A DNA stretch of 64,000 nt, taken from Anaerolineales bacterium UBA2395 (GTDB lineage: Bacteria; Chloroflexota; Anaerolineae; Anaerolineales; Villigracilaceae). Below the pieces are notes generated by a model, which saw nothing but the letters and a program-made list of their open reading frames with translations, made no database searches and had not been told where the DNA came from. Positions 16,321 through 24,536 of this stretch are shown piece by piece. The DNA lies in the NCBI GenBank assembly GCA_002343775.1, contig DDSH01000007.1, forward strand, positions 91,603 to 155,602, given 5' to 3'. Numbering within the stretch: the first letter of the stretch is position 1; each line of letters starts with the position of its first letter. A program made the translations under genes and the position numbers.

Positions 16321-17448
16321 TTACGGACATCCGTTAGCGATCTGTTCCTCAAGTGTCTCGGCATAGACGTGATACCCGGAGCCGTCGCAAGCGGCGCGGA
16401 AGAAATAATAGGTCGTGGCTTGCGGGTATGCCACTGCCATCAATGCCTCCAAACTCGGGTTGGAAATGGGCGTAGGTGGCAGCCCAGCAAATAGATATGT
16501 GTTGTATGGTGAATTGACCTTCAGGTCATCGAGCGAAAGCGGACTCTTCCACCAGGAATTTGAATCAAATTGAAGACCCAGCGCATATTGCACGGTCGGG
16601 TCGGCATCCAGTTTCATGCCGATGGCAATACGATTGAGATAGACCGAAGCGATCAGCGGCGCTTCTTCGATGTGAATCGCTTCCCGTTCGACGATGGACG
16701 CGAGAGTGACGGCATCCACAACGGTCAGCCCGCGATTGGTGAAGGCAGTCTGCATATCTGTGTTGAGGCGGACGGCAAAGTTCCGAGCGATGATGTCCAG
16801 CAATCCCTGTACGGTCGTTTCACGCGGCAAGATGTAGGTATCTGGGAAGAAGAAGCCTTCCATCGTGGCGGGAGCGGCAAATTCGAGGACTTGCGGCGGA
16901 GTGTTCGCAGCGGCGAGAAATTCTTCGGGGCTGATGGTCAAGCCTGAGGTCGGGAGCGAAGCGGCGATCTCTTCCATCCGCCAGCCCGGCAAGATGGTCA
17001 ACACCGCATCGGTGGGAGAAAATTTCTGCAAGGCTTGGGCAATATCGATGATGGATTGGGCGGGGCTGAGCGTGAAATCGCCGGCTTGGATGGTGAGATC
17101 GATGCCGGTGTAAACGACATAATCGTAAAATGCATCGGCATTGGAAATGAACCCAAAACCTTCCAGCCTGTCAGCGATGGAGACCACGGATTCGCCAGGC
17201 GCGATCACAAATGTTTGTTCGATGCCGCCGGGGTCAAGCGGCGTGTTCAGCACGTCGCCGTGCATGAGCAGCCGCGTGGAAAACTCGATGCGGTCTGAAA
17301 CCGAGAGGCGGCTGGATGGCGGACCGTACAACAGCGATGCCTGTGCGGGCACGTAATAAATGAATGCAAACACGCAAGACAGGAAAAGAATAATGAGAAA
17401 AACAAGAATGAAATAGTATTGATAGCGGCGAAGGGATCTGGAAGACAT
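16321..17448 (-). CDS. mltG: Endolytic peptidoglycan transglycosylase MltG
   Basis: This membrane-bound lytic transglycosylase cleaves nascent glycan strands and sets their length. The 375-residue product has an N-terminal membrane helix (residues 10-33), a LysM-like/YceG N-domain, and the YceG catalytic domain with ILPGWRMEEIA, the conserved Glu in LASIVEREA, IASVYLNRIAIGMKLDADPTVQYALG (seen as YLNRI and DPTVQYA), and SPYNTYLFAGLPPTPISNPS at the end. The last block carries the usual N-T-Y and P-I-x-N-P. It is the third gene of a minus-strand operon after the baseplate-J-like gene and ruvX. Confidence 0.94.
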   Translation of the reverse strand: MSSRSLRRYQYYFILVFLIILFLSCVFAFIYYVPAQASLLYGPPSSRLSVSDRIEFSTRLLMHGDVLNTPLDPGGIEQTFVIAPGESVVSIADRLEGFGFISNADAFYDYVVYTGIDLTIQAGDFTLSPAQSIIDIAQALQKFSPTDAVLTILPGWRMEEIAASLPTSGLTISPEEFLAAANTPPQVLEFAAPATMEGFFFPDTYILPRETTVQGLLDIIARNFAVRLNTDMQTAFTNRGLTVVDAVTLASIVEREAIHIEEAPLIASVYLNRIAIGMKLDADPTVQYALGLQFDSNSWWKSPLSLDDLKVNSPYNTYLFAGLPPTPISNPSLEALMAVAYPQATTYYFFRAACDGSGYHVYAETLEEQIANGCP

Positions 17449-17453
17449 TGAGG

Positions 17454-17870
17454 TTATGAAGTCCGAAGGGATTCGAGATACGACTGCAAAATGACGACCG
17501 CCGCAAGCTCATCTTGATGACCGGCTCGCTTCTTGCGCGAAACACCAAGTTCGATGCGTGCAGCACGGGCGATCTGCGTGCTGTGAGATTCGTCCCACAT
17601 TTGAATGGGAATATCGGTTTGATTCCCGAGTTCATTAGCAAAGCGACCTGCACGGCGACCCGCGGGGTTGGGATTGCCGTCTTCGTCGTACGACTGACCG
17701 ACGACGATCAAGCCGACTTCGTGCTGCACGGCAAGTTCAGCGACCTGCGCCGCATCAATGAGACGCGAGACATGCTGGATGACTTTCAACGGGCTGGCAA
17801 TGGTGGCGGTCGGGTCGCTCAATGCCAGCCCGATGCGTTTTTCACCGTGATCCACTGCTAGGATTCTCAT
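17454..17870 (-). CDS. ruvX: Putative pre-16S rRNA nuclease / Holliday junction resolvase RuvX (YqgF)
   Basis: This RNase H-fold nuclease takes part in 16S rRNA 5'-end maturation (YqgF/RuvX family). The 138-residue product has the canonical opening MRILAVDHGEKRIGLALSD with the first catalytic Asp, IVVGQSYDEDGNPN in place of the usual GLPLNMDGS, and WDESHSTQIARAA with the second acidic pair, ending in HQDELAAVVILQSYL with the last Asp. ATG 17870 overlaps the stop of the preceding gene as ATGA, which fixes the start and indicates coupling. The mltG start lies five bases downstream. Confidence 0.92.
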   Translation of the reverse strand: MRILAVDHGEKRIGLALSDPTATIASPLKVIQHVSRLIDAAQVAELAVQHEVGLIVVGQSYDEDGNPNPAGRRAGRFANELGNQTDIPIQMWDESHSTQIARAARIELGVSRKKRAGHQDELAAVVILQSYLESLRTS

Positions 17871-19351
17871 TTGATCTCCACCAAAATGTTGAAGGGGATC
17901 AACGGCAGCCACTTCCACCAACTTGGTACGACCTCGATCTGCGGCTTTTCGCGCAAGGATAGAGATTCTTGTAATTCGGACTGGGCAGATTGTATGTTGC
18001 GTCCGCGAATCAAATTGAAGACTTGCATCGCATCCACGCTGCGAAGGGTGATTTGACTGGCTTCGAGTTGAAAGTGTGTCACACCGGAAGAATCGGTGCT
18101 CGGTTCGGATTGTGGTTCGAAGGTCATATCGCCAAAGGGAGCAAACCCCGGCTGGGTCAAGGCATTCAGCGAAGATGACGACAGTTGACGCAGATCTTCA
18201 GTCAAAATGTACCTTGCCATGAATTCAACTTCCATCGTCAGCGACAAGGTACTTCCCGCTTCCCCTTCCGGTGGAGAAAATTCCTCTTCGACAGTTTCCA
18301 CAACTTCCAACGTATCGATCAACAACAAGTCATCCGCTCCGATCTGCGCGCGGATCTGCATCTCAGCCGCATTCTGCAACCCGTTCAAAACAACTTCACG
18401 CAATGCGATGCGGTCCTCTTCATCCGCGCCAACGGATCGGGTATCCGTCCCACCTGTGGTTGGCTCAAGATTATTCACCGTGGCGGACAGTCCCAACTGT
18501 CCTTCGACCACGGAAATGGATTCCGCTTCCACGTTGCCTTGTGAGCCAGCCTTCAACGCTTCCACCCGAACCTCGACGACTTCATCCAAACCAGGGGGCA
18601 GGCGCACATCGTTCAAGGTCGCAAAGCGGACAAGTTCCATAGTCGCAACCACCGTCCCGGCTGGGATCAGCACCTCATCCTGCCCCAAGTTCGTGAACTG
18701 CACCACGCCGCGCGCCTTCGCAGTTGGGATTGCAATCCGGCTCGACACCGCAATTGATTCCTCACCAATCACAGTGACAGAAATGTTTTGGGCGGGCAGA
18801 TCCCCTGTCAGCGAGGCTGAAGCGATGGAAGAACTTGCTCGCACTGGAATGATAATGGAATTCGTCTGCGCTTCGGGATACAACGTCACCGCCGCATTCG
18901 GGACGAAGAGAGTTGCCAGCACCAAGACGGCGATGACTCCCGCCGAAAAGGTCAACACCCTCCCTAAAAGCGATGTCCTCCACGCCGCTTCTTTCACGTA
19001 GGCTTCATCACGCAAAGAGCGCAAGTCGCGGCGGGGAGGTTTTGGTGTGCGCTGGGTTCTGGGAACTGGAGCCGCCCACAGGTCCTTTTGAGCCAAAGTT
19101 GTGGATTTGAAAACAGGAATGCCCAACGATTCCGCATCGCGCCGGACGTTCATGCGACGCGTGACCAAGCCCAGTTGCGCCCCCAACGAATCCGCGTGGC
19201 GCTGGAGGACTTTTAAATCCAACAAGCGCAGCGTGACCTTTTCATATTTGGGCCACACCAGCAAGATGCGCGGCGTCTTCGCCCACGAAAGTTTATCGCG
19301 GACGGAGATCAGGTCGTCGTGAGATTCGAGGGTGATGATTTTGGTTTTCAA
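17867..19351 (-). CDS. Baseplate J/gp47-like membrane protein
   Basis: The 494-residue product begins with a cytoplasmic alpha-beta domain (VWPKYEKVTLRLLDLKVLQRHA, quoted as VWPKYEKVTL and VLQRHADSLGAQ). A single membrane helix follows near residues 125-150, then a large exterior beta-rich region. The part around residues 205-300 (ARGVVQFTNLG, EVLIPAGTVV, LKAGSQGNVEA) matches the baseplate J pattern of phage tail and contractile-injection proteins, with stabilising Gly-Asn turns. In Chloroflexota such single copies occur without any phage or secretion genes; here too no tail genes are nearby. Co-transcription with ruvX and mltG hints at an envelope role. The function is unknown. Confidence 0.75.
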   Translation of the reverse strand: MKTKIITLESHDDLISVRDKLSWAKTPRILLVWPKYEKVTLRLLDLKVLQRHADSLGAQLGLVTRRMNVRRDAESLGIPVFKSTTLAQKDLWAAPVPRTQRTPKPPRRDLRSLRDEAYVKEAAWRTSLLGRVLTFSAGVIAVLVLATLFVPNAAVTLYPEAQTNSIIIPVRASSSIASASLTGDLPAQNISVTVIGEESIAVSSRIAIPTAKARGVVQFTNLGQDEVLIPAGTVVATMELVRFATLNDVRLPPGLDEVVEVRVEALKAGSQGNVEAESISVVEGQLGLSATVNNLEPTTGGTDTRSVGADEEDRIALREVVLNGLQNAAEMQIRAQIGADDLLLIDTLEVVETVEEEFSPPEGEAGSTLSLTMEVEFMARYILTEDLRQLSSSSLNALTQPGFAPFGDMTFEPQSEPSTDSSGVTHFQLEASQITLRSVDAMQVFNLIRGRNIQSAQSELQESLSLREKPQIEVVPSWWKWLPLIPFNILVEIK

Positions 19352-19358
19352 ATTAATT

Positions 19359-19415
19359 CACCACAGATAAATACAGATGAACAATATAAATTGATCCATG
19401 CTCATCTGTGGTTGA
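19359..19415. repeat. ACCACAGATNAA-type inverted repeat
   Basis: The left arm CACCACAGATAAATACAGATGA (19359-19380, 22 bases, shown as CACCACAGAT and ACAGATGA ends) and right arm TCATCTGTGGTTGA (19402-19415) are inverted copies with a 21-base spacer. The right arm supplies the last codons and stop of the cysteine desulfurase gene, so the element has replaced the original gene end. Confidence 0.65.
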
Positions 19416-20550
19416 TATTTCTGGCTTTTTCAACCAATGCGGGCAATACCTTCAATAAAGAATCAGCTTGGTCCGGCGTCGTATCTGCGCCAAGTGTGAC
19501 ACGCAGCGACCCCAATGCCCACTCGCGCGAGTAGCCAAGCGCTGTGACAACCTCACTGGGTTCGGGGTTGCCCGTTTTGCAGGCTGAACCGGAGGAGCAG
19601 GCAAATCCTGCCGCATCGAGCAATTGCAGCAGCAGATTGCCATCCACGTCTTTGAAGACGAACGAAGCATGATTCGGCAAACGTTTTTCGGGATGACCCG
19701 TCAAACGTGTGTCAGGGATGGTTTCGAGCACGGTTCCGATGATATGGTCACGCAGCGGCTGGACGTGTGCAATCCGCGCCGCGCGTTCTTCGGCAGCGAG
19801 ATGCAACGCCTCCGCAAAGCCGACAATATAGGGCACATTGTGAGTCCCGGCGCGCAGACTGGCTTCCTGGCTGCCACCCGTCAGATGCGGTAGAAGTTTC
19901 GTCCCCTTGCGGACATACAACGCGCCGACACCTTTCGGTCCGTAGAATTTATGTCCGCCGAGCGACATCAAATCCACGCCGAGTTTGTTCACGTCCACGT
20001 CGAGATATGCCGCGGCTTGAACGGCATCAGTGTGCAGAAGAATATTATTCGCCTTCGCCACTTCAGCAAGTTCGGCGATGGGGTTGATCGTGCCGATCTC
20101 GTTATTGGCATACATGACCGACGCCATGATGCTCTGATTGCAAACCGCCTTTGAAAGCGACTCAACCATCACCATGCCATGTTCGGTCACGTCCAGCCAT
20201 TCGAGCAGAAAGCCATATTCCTTTTCAAGTTGGATGGCGGTCTTGCTCACAGCGGGATGTTCCGTCTTGGCAGTTAGAATCCACTTCCCCGTGGTGTGAT
20301 GCGCCATTGCCGCGCCGCGCAGAGCGAGATTATCCGCCTCCGATCCGCCGGAAGTGAAAATAATTTCGTCGGGTCGGCAGTTCAACACTGCGGCGACTTT
20401 CTCCCGTGCCTCATCCACAGCGGCTTCGGCTTTTTGTCCCAATCGGTGAATGGAAGAAGGATTCCCAAACGACTCGCGGAAATAGGGCATCATCGCATCG
20501 AACACACGCGGATCCATGGGCGTGGTGGCGGCATAATCGAGATAAATCAT
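19402..20550 (-). CDS. Cysteine desulfurase (NifS/IscS family)
   Basis: This PLP enzyme mobilises sulfur from cysteine as a persulfide for Fe-S clusters, thiolated tRNA or cofactors. The 382-residue product opens with MIYLDYAATTPMDPRV. It has the PLP site HTDAVQAAAYL (Asp, Gln) and SLGGHKFYGPKGVGALYVR (the Schiff-base Lys follows the His), and the catalytic Cys in FACSSGSACKTGNPEPSEV (shown as FACSSGSAC). The long active-site loop with SSGSAC points to the IscS/NifS group I. No scaffold gene lies beside it. The ATG at 20550 is only 7 bases from a minus-strand TATAAT, so the mRNA is probably leaderless. Confidence 0.94.
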   Translation of the reverse strand: MIYLDYAATTPMDPRVFDAMMPYFRESFGNPSSIHRLGQKAEAAVDEAREKVAAVLNCRPDEIIFTSGGSEADNLALRGAAMAHHTTGKWILTAKTEHPAVSKTAIQLEKEYGFLLEWLDVTEHGMVMVESLSKAVCNQSIMASVMYANNEIGTINPIAELAEVAKANNILLHTDAVQAAAYLDVDVNKLGVDLMSLGGHKFYGPKGVGALYVRKGTKLLPHLTGGSQEASLRAGTHNVPYIVGFAEALHLAAEERAARIAHVQPLRDHIIGTVLETIPDTRLTGHPEKRLPNHASFVFKDVDGNLLLQLLDAAGFACSSGSACKTGNPEPSEVVTALGYSREWALGSLRVTLGADTTPDQADSLLKVLPALVEKARNINHR

Positions 20551-20557
20551 GGCGGAA

Positions 20558-20573
20558 ATTATACCTGTATAAT
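20558..20573. promoter_or_regulatory. Face-to-face -10 boxes for the divergent desulfurase and MFS genes
   Basis: The sequence ATTATA-CCTG-TATAAT holds a perfect minus-strand TATAAT (20563-20558) and a perfect plus-strand TATAAT (20568-20573). The desulfurase ATG is 7 bases from its box and the MFS ATG 10 bases from its own, so both mRNAs would have practically no leader. Each -35 region would lie inside the other gene. Confidence 0.6.
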
Positions 20574-20583
20574 CAAGCCCATC

Positions 20584-21813
20584 ATGCAAATCAAATCCAT
20601 CATCAATGTAAATTTGCGCTGGTTTCTCGCCGGGATGATCTTCGCCAACATTGCGGGGCAAATGGCGTACAGCATGCTTTCGCTTTATATGCTCGACCTC
20701 GGCGCCAGTGTGGTGCAGGTCGGCATGGTCTTTACGCTCGCTTCGCTTGTGCCGATGGTGTTGCAAATTTTCGGCGGCTGGCTGTCAGACACGATCGGGC
20801 GATTGCGCATCATGGCAATCGGAAGTTCCATTGCGGTCTTTGGGTATCTTATCTTCGCTTTTGCACCGAATTGGCAATGGGTGTTGATCGGGTTGAGCAT
20901 TGAATACGTCTCCAACTCCGTGGTCGGACCGAGTTTCGGCGCGTACATTTCCGAGCAATCGTCAGAAGAATCGCGCGGACGAGTCTTTGGCATCACCTCC
21001 AGCATTTATCAAACCGTCACCGTCATCGGACCGGCACTGGCGGGCTTCCTTGCCTATCAATTCGATTTCCACGTGATGATGCGTGTGGCGTTCGGCTTCT
21101 ACCTCACTGCCACGCTTCTGCGCGTGTGGATGGCAACGCACGAACGCTTCAAACCCGCACGCGATGCCGTCAAGCCGACCTTCGACGGGTTCAAGCAACA
21201 GATCACCGCCATTTTCGCTTTGCTGGTGGCTGGCGGCGTCCTCACCTGGATCTGGATCACCGATGCCGTCGGGGACACCTCCTACAACCTGATCGGTCAA
21301 CTCTTCCCCATTTATCTTTCAGACATTGGCAAACTCAACGTCGGGCAGATCGGCATGGTCAATGCCGCTGTCGGGGTCGCGGCGATTCTTTCCGCGCCAT
21401 TTGCCGGGCTGCTGGTGGACAAAGTCAGCGAACGGGTGGCGATGGTCATCGGCTTTGCCTTGAATGGTCTCGGTCTGCTCACGCTGCTAACTGCTGGAAG
21501 TTTTGCCGGTTTCGCGCTGGCGATGTGTTTCTTCGGGCTTGGCTATGGCAGCCTCATGCCCGCCTACGAATCGCTCATTTCCAAAGTCGTACCCGAGGAA
21601 AAACGTGGGCTGGCATTCGGGTTCTTCGGCACCTCGCTTGGCATCCTCTCGCTGCCCATGCCGTGGATCGGCGCCCAACTTTGGGAGCGCGTCTCGCCAC
21701 AAGCGCCGTTCTTGATTGCGATCATCGCAAACCTGATTACGATCTCCATTGTGTGGATGAAGTTCAAGATCGCCAAATCAGATTCAAACTCCACGCTTCC
21801 CTCTTCGACTTGA
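20584..21813 (+). CDS. Major facilitator superfamily transporter
   Basis: This 409-residue protein has about twelve predicted membrane helices. The MFS loop motif appears after helix 2 as GGWLSDTIGRLRIM, and its second-half equivalent as AGLLVDKVSERVAM. The QSSEESRGRVFGITSS stretch is typical of multidrug/sugar-phosphate type MFS proteins. Substrate and direction cannot be read. The ATG at 20584 has no ribosome site and stands 10 bases from a TATAAT, so a leaderless mRNA is likely. A much longer upstream frame exists but runs antisense to the desulfurase gene and is not used. Confidence 0.88.
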   Translation: MQIKSIINVNLRWFLAGMIFANIAGQMAYSMLSLYMLDLGASVVQVGMVFTLASLVPMVLQIFGGWLSDTIGRLRIMAIGSSIAVFGYLIFAFAPNWQWVLIGLSIEYVSNSVVGPSFGAYISEQSSEESRGRVFGITSSIYQTVTVIGPALAGFLAYQFDFHVMMRVAFGFYLTATLLRVWMATHERFKPARDAVKPTFDGFKQQITAIFALLVAGGVLTWIWITDAVGDTSYNLIGQLFPIYLSDIGKLNVGQIGMVNAAVGVAAILSAPFAGLLVDKVSERVAMVIGFALNGLGLLTLLTAGSFAGFALAMCFFGLGYGSLMPAYESLISKVVPEEKRGLAFGFFGTSLGILSLPMPWIGAQLWERVSPQAPFLIAIIANLITISIVWMKFKIAKSDSNSTLPSST

Positions 21814-21886
21814 ACCTGATACTGTTTCCTCAAGCCGGATTCTCGTCCCAAGCCTTTTGTTGTACAATGACCTCATAGGAGACTCC

Positions 21887-22915
21887 ATGAGCGACTTCCT
21901 CAAATTTCTCAACACTGCCGACCTCGATACCTTGACGCAAGTCTCTGGCATCACCCGCCCTCTGGCGGGAAACCTCATCGCCGCCCGTCCATTTGAAAGC
22001 GTGGATGATTGCCTGCAAGTCAAAGGCATGGGCAAAACCCTGCTTGGGAAGTTGGAGTCCTTTGCCGAGGGGCAGGGAAATGCTTCAGAAAACAGAGCCA
22101 TGATCCCGGTCGAAGTAGAAGCGCCGCCCGCCCGCTTCGAGCAAGCTCCGCCTGCGCCGGAGCCTCCTCCTCAAAAGCAAGATTCGTTTTTCCGGCGGCT
22201 GGGGCGGGCGTTCGTCCTCTTTTTGAGGGCGCTTTTGAAATTAATCCTCGTCTCGGCGTTGATCGTAGGCGTGGGCGCGGCATTGTACTATGGGCTGCCC
22301 TACATCCAGCGGACGTTCATCGCGCCGGTGGAGCAGAACACTGCCGAAATCCGCGCCATGGAGGCGGAGATCGCCGCCCTGCAAACGCAACTGGAGGAAA
22401 TGAATTCGCGGGTGACGGCGCTGGAAACCTCGGTGGAGGCGCATACTCAATCCATTCAAACACTGGAAGAGATGCAAGCCACGCTCGAAACCCAAATGCG
22501 AACCAGCGATGATGCGATCCTGCTCGAGTTGAAACATGAAGTGATGCGGGCGCGGGCACTGGACATCCTCGCTCGTGGGCGGTTGTATCTTGCGCAAAGC
22601 AATTTCGGTCTGGCAAAAGCGGATGTGCAAACTGCGCGTGATTTGTTGGCGGAATTAACCACGGAAACCGATGATGAAGTTTTGGAACAAGCGCTCAACC
22701 GGTTGGATATGTCGCTCGCAAACCTGCCAGATTTCCCCATCATCGCTTCGGGTGATCTGGAAATTGCCTGGCAGATCCTGACCTCTGGCAATGTGCCACC
22801 CACGCCCACGCCGACTGCGTTTGAAGTTACGCCAACACCGACACCATCTGTCCTGGAAACCGCTACAGCCACGCCCTTCCCGCCCCCCACTCTGGAAGCG
22901 ACGCCAACACCGTAA
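21887..22915 (+). CDS. Helix-hairpin-helix, membrane-anchored coiled-coil protein
   Basis: The 342-residue product has a cytoplasmic N-terminal helix-hairpin-helix pair of the ComEA type (residues 5-55, with LTQVSGITRPLAGNLIAAR and VKGMGKTLLGKLE). A Pro-rich linker follows, then a membrane helix at about 108-132, a coiled coil of about 60 residues (ALQTQLEEMNSRVTALETSV), a helical domain, and a Thr-Pro-rich tail of the TPTPT type common in Anaerolineae. I cannot name its function; the layout suggests a DNA- or partner-binding inner part and an exterior sensor or spacer. AGGAGA precedes ATG 21887. Confidence 0.75.
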   Translation: MSDFLKFLNTADLDTLTQVSGITRPLAGNLIAARPFESVDDCLQVKGMGKTLLGKLESFAEGQGNASENRAMIPVEVEAPPARFEQAPPAPEPPPQKQDSFFRRLGRAFVLFLRALLKLILVSALIVGVGAALYYGLPYIQRTFIAPVEQNTAEIRAMEAEIAALQTQLEEMNSRVTALETSVEAHTQSIQTLEEMQATLETQMRTSDDAILLELKHEVMRARALDILARGRLYLAQSNFGLAKADVQTARDLLAELTTETDDEVLEQALNRLDMSLANLPDFPIIASGDLEIAWQILTSGNVPPTPTPTAFEVTPTPTPSVLETATATPFPPPTLEATPTP

Positions 22916-22922
22916 TCACCTT

Positions 22923-22954
22923 GAACTCCGAAGCAAACTTCGGAGTTCTTTTTT
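22923..22954 (+). terminator. Rho-independent terminator
   Basis: The arms GAACTCCGAAG (22923-22933) and CTTCGGAGTTC (22938-22948) pair perfectly around CAAA, and a run of six T follows. Confidence 0.92.
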
Positions 22955-22979
22955 GGGTGATATTTACGCCTGTGGCGGG

Positions 22980-22985
22980 TATAAT
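22980..22985 (+). promoter_or_regulatory. -10 box of the phosphohexomutase gene
   Basis: A perfect TATAAT is followed by a leader of about 28 bases that contains the ribosome site GAGGAG. Confidence 0.5.
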
Positions 22986-23019
22986 TTTGCAAGTTATCAT
23001 TCTTTGAGGAGACAAACTC

Positions 23020-24450
23020 ATGGTTCAAAAAATAAAATTCGGCACCGACGGCTGGCGCGGCGTGATCGCGGAAGATTACACCTTTGACAATCTGCGTCGC
23101 TGTGCGCAGGGATTTGCATCGTACATGCTCTCGCAGGGCAAACAGGGACAGTGGATCGTGGTCGGACACGACAAGCGCTTCCACTCGGAGAATTTCGCTG
23201 CGGCGGTTGCCGAGGTGTTGGCGGGCAATGGCTTGAAGGTTTACTTAACCGATGGCGCAACGCCGACCCCGGTCATTGCCTATGCGGTGGTCGATAAGAA
23301 AGCAGCGGGAGCGGTCAACATTACCGCCAGCCACAACCCCCCTACCGATAACGGTTTCAAGGTCCGCAATGAGACGGGCGGCGCGATTGACCCCGAAGGG
23401 TTGAATCAGATCGAAGCGGGCATCCCTGACGATGTAAAAGATGTGAAGCGCAAGAGTTACAAAGAAGCGGAAGCGGCAGGCGAGATCGTCAAGTTCGATG
23501 CGGCAACTCCGTATATCGAACACCTCACCCGTGACGGATTGATTGACCTGCAGCCCATCAAAGATGCCGGTCTGACCGTGGTTGTCGATGCGATGTGGGG
23601 TAACGGCGCGGGCTGGTTTACACGTCTGCTTGGCGGTGGTAAAACTAAAATTATTGAAATTCACAACGAACGCAATCCGTCGTTCCCTGAGATGAAACGC
23701 CCGGAACCGATCCGCCCGAACATTGATGTGGGCTTGAAAGCGACTGCGGCCAATAAAGCCGATGTGCTGCTCATCACCGACGGTGATGCAGACCGCTGCG
23801 GCATTGGCGACGAGAACGGTGAATTCATCAATCAATTGCGCGTGTATGCGTTGCTTGCTTATTACCTACTTGAAGTACGCGGCGAGCGAGGCGATATCGT
23901 CAAGACGCTTTCGACCACTGGCATGTTGAACAAACTCGGCGAACTTTACGGCGTGCCTGTGCATGAGACGGGTGTGGGCTTCAAGTACGTTGCCCCGAAG
24001 ATGACCGAAACCAACGCGCTGATTGGCGGCGAAGAAAGCGGCGGCTACGCCTTCCGTGGAAATGTGCCCGAACGCGATGGTATTTTGGCAGGTTTATACA
24101 TGCTCGATTTCATGGTCAAGACCGGCAAGAAACCGACCGAGTTGTTGAAAGACCTGTTCGCCAAAGTTGGCGGTGAATATTTCTACGACCGTGTGGATAG
24201 TCCCTTCAGCGGCGATCACGAATCCCGCAAGAAGATCATCCGCGATAACTATCCTGCCACACTGGGCGGCTTGAAGGTGACCGAAGTCATCACCGTAGAC
24301 GGCTTCCAATTCAAAATGGAAGATGGCGGCTGGATGTTGATCCGCTTCTCGGGCACGGAGCCGATCTTGCGCGTGTATTGTGAGACGCGTCATGCCGACA
24401 AGGTGCAGGCGATTCTTCAGGATGGGTTGAAAGTGGCGGGGATTAAGTAA
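23020..24450 (+). CDS. Phosphoglucomutase/phosphomannomutase family protein
   Basis: This alpha-D-phosphohexomutase interconverts hexose 6- and 1-phosphates and feeds cell-wall and glycan precursor synthesis. The 476-residue product has the opening KFGTDGWRGVIAEDYT, the catalytic phosphoserine loop TASHNPPTDNGFKV, the metal loop LLITDGDADRCGIGDENG with three Asp, the sugar loop GGEESGGYAF, and the phosphate-binding RFSGTEPILRVYCE near the end. This order and spacing match bacterial PGM/PMM enzymes; glucose versus mannose or glucosamine preference cannot be decided. GAGGAG stands at the right distance before ATG 23020. Confidence 0.94.
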   Translation: MVQKIKFGTDGWRGVIAEDYTFDNLRRCAQGFASYMLSQGKQGQWIVVGHDKRFHSENFAAAVAEVLAGNGLKVYLTDGATPTPVIAYAVVDKKAAGAVNITASHNPPTDNGFKVRNETGGAIDPEGLNQIEAGIPDDVKDVKRKSYKEAEAAGEIVKFDAATPYIEHLTRDGLIDLQPIKDAGLTVVVDAMWGNGAGWFTRLLGGGKTKIIEIHNERNPSFPEMKRPEPIRPNIDVGLKATAANKADVLLITDGDADRCGIGDENGEFINQLRVYALLAYYLLEVRGERGDIVKTLSTTGMLNKLGELYGVPVHETGVGFKYVAPKMTETNALIGGEESGGYAFRGNVPERDGILAGLYMLDFMVKTGKKPTELLKDLFAKVGGEYFYDRVDSPFSGDHESRKKIIRDNYPATLGGLKVTEVITVDGFQFKMEDGGWMLIRFSGTEPILRVYCETRHADKVQAILQDGLKVAGIK

Positions 24451-24525
24451 CAGTTACAAGTTACAGGTTACAGGTTGGCAGGTTGGAATGTTTGAACGTT
24501 CCAACCTGCCAACGTTTTAACGTGC
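24451..24525. repeat. GTTACAGGTT tandem units with a 15-bp perfect hairpin
   Basis: Several GTTACARGTT-like units run into GTTGGCAGGTTGGAA (24474-24488), a 10-base loop and TTCCAACCTGCCAAC (24499-24513). The stem is perfect and could terminate transcription, but the tandem units on its left and the trailing GTTTTAACG mark it as a dispersed repeat. It lies between convergent genes. Confidence 0.7.
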
Positions 24526-24536
24526 AAACAGCGCGT

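Noticed and set aside
17867..19351. Phage or contractile-injection cluster
   Set aside because: Only the single baseplate-J-like protein is present; no tail, sheath or tube genes lie nearby.
20296..20583. Long N-terminal extension of the MFS transporter
   Set aside because: It is antisense to the desulfurase gene and has no membrane-protein character. The start at 20584 gives a normal MFS.
24451..24525. CRISPR-like tandem array
   Set aside because: Units are too short and irregular and have no spacers.
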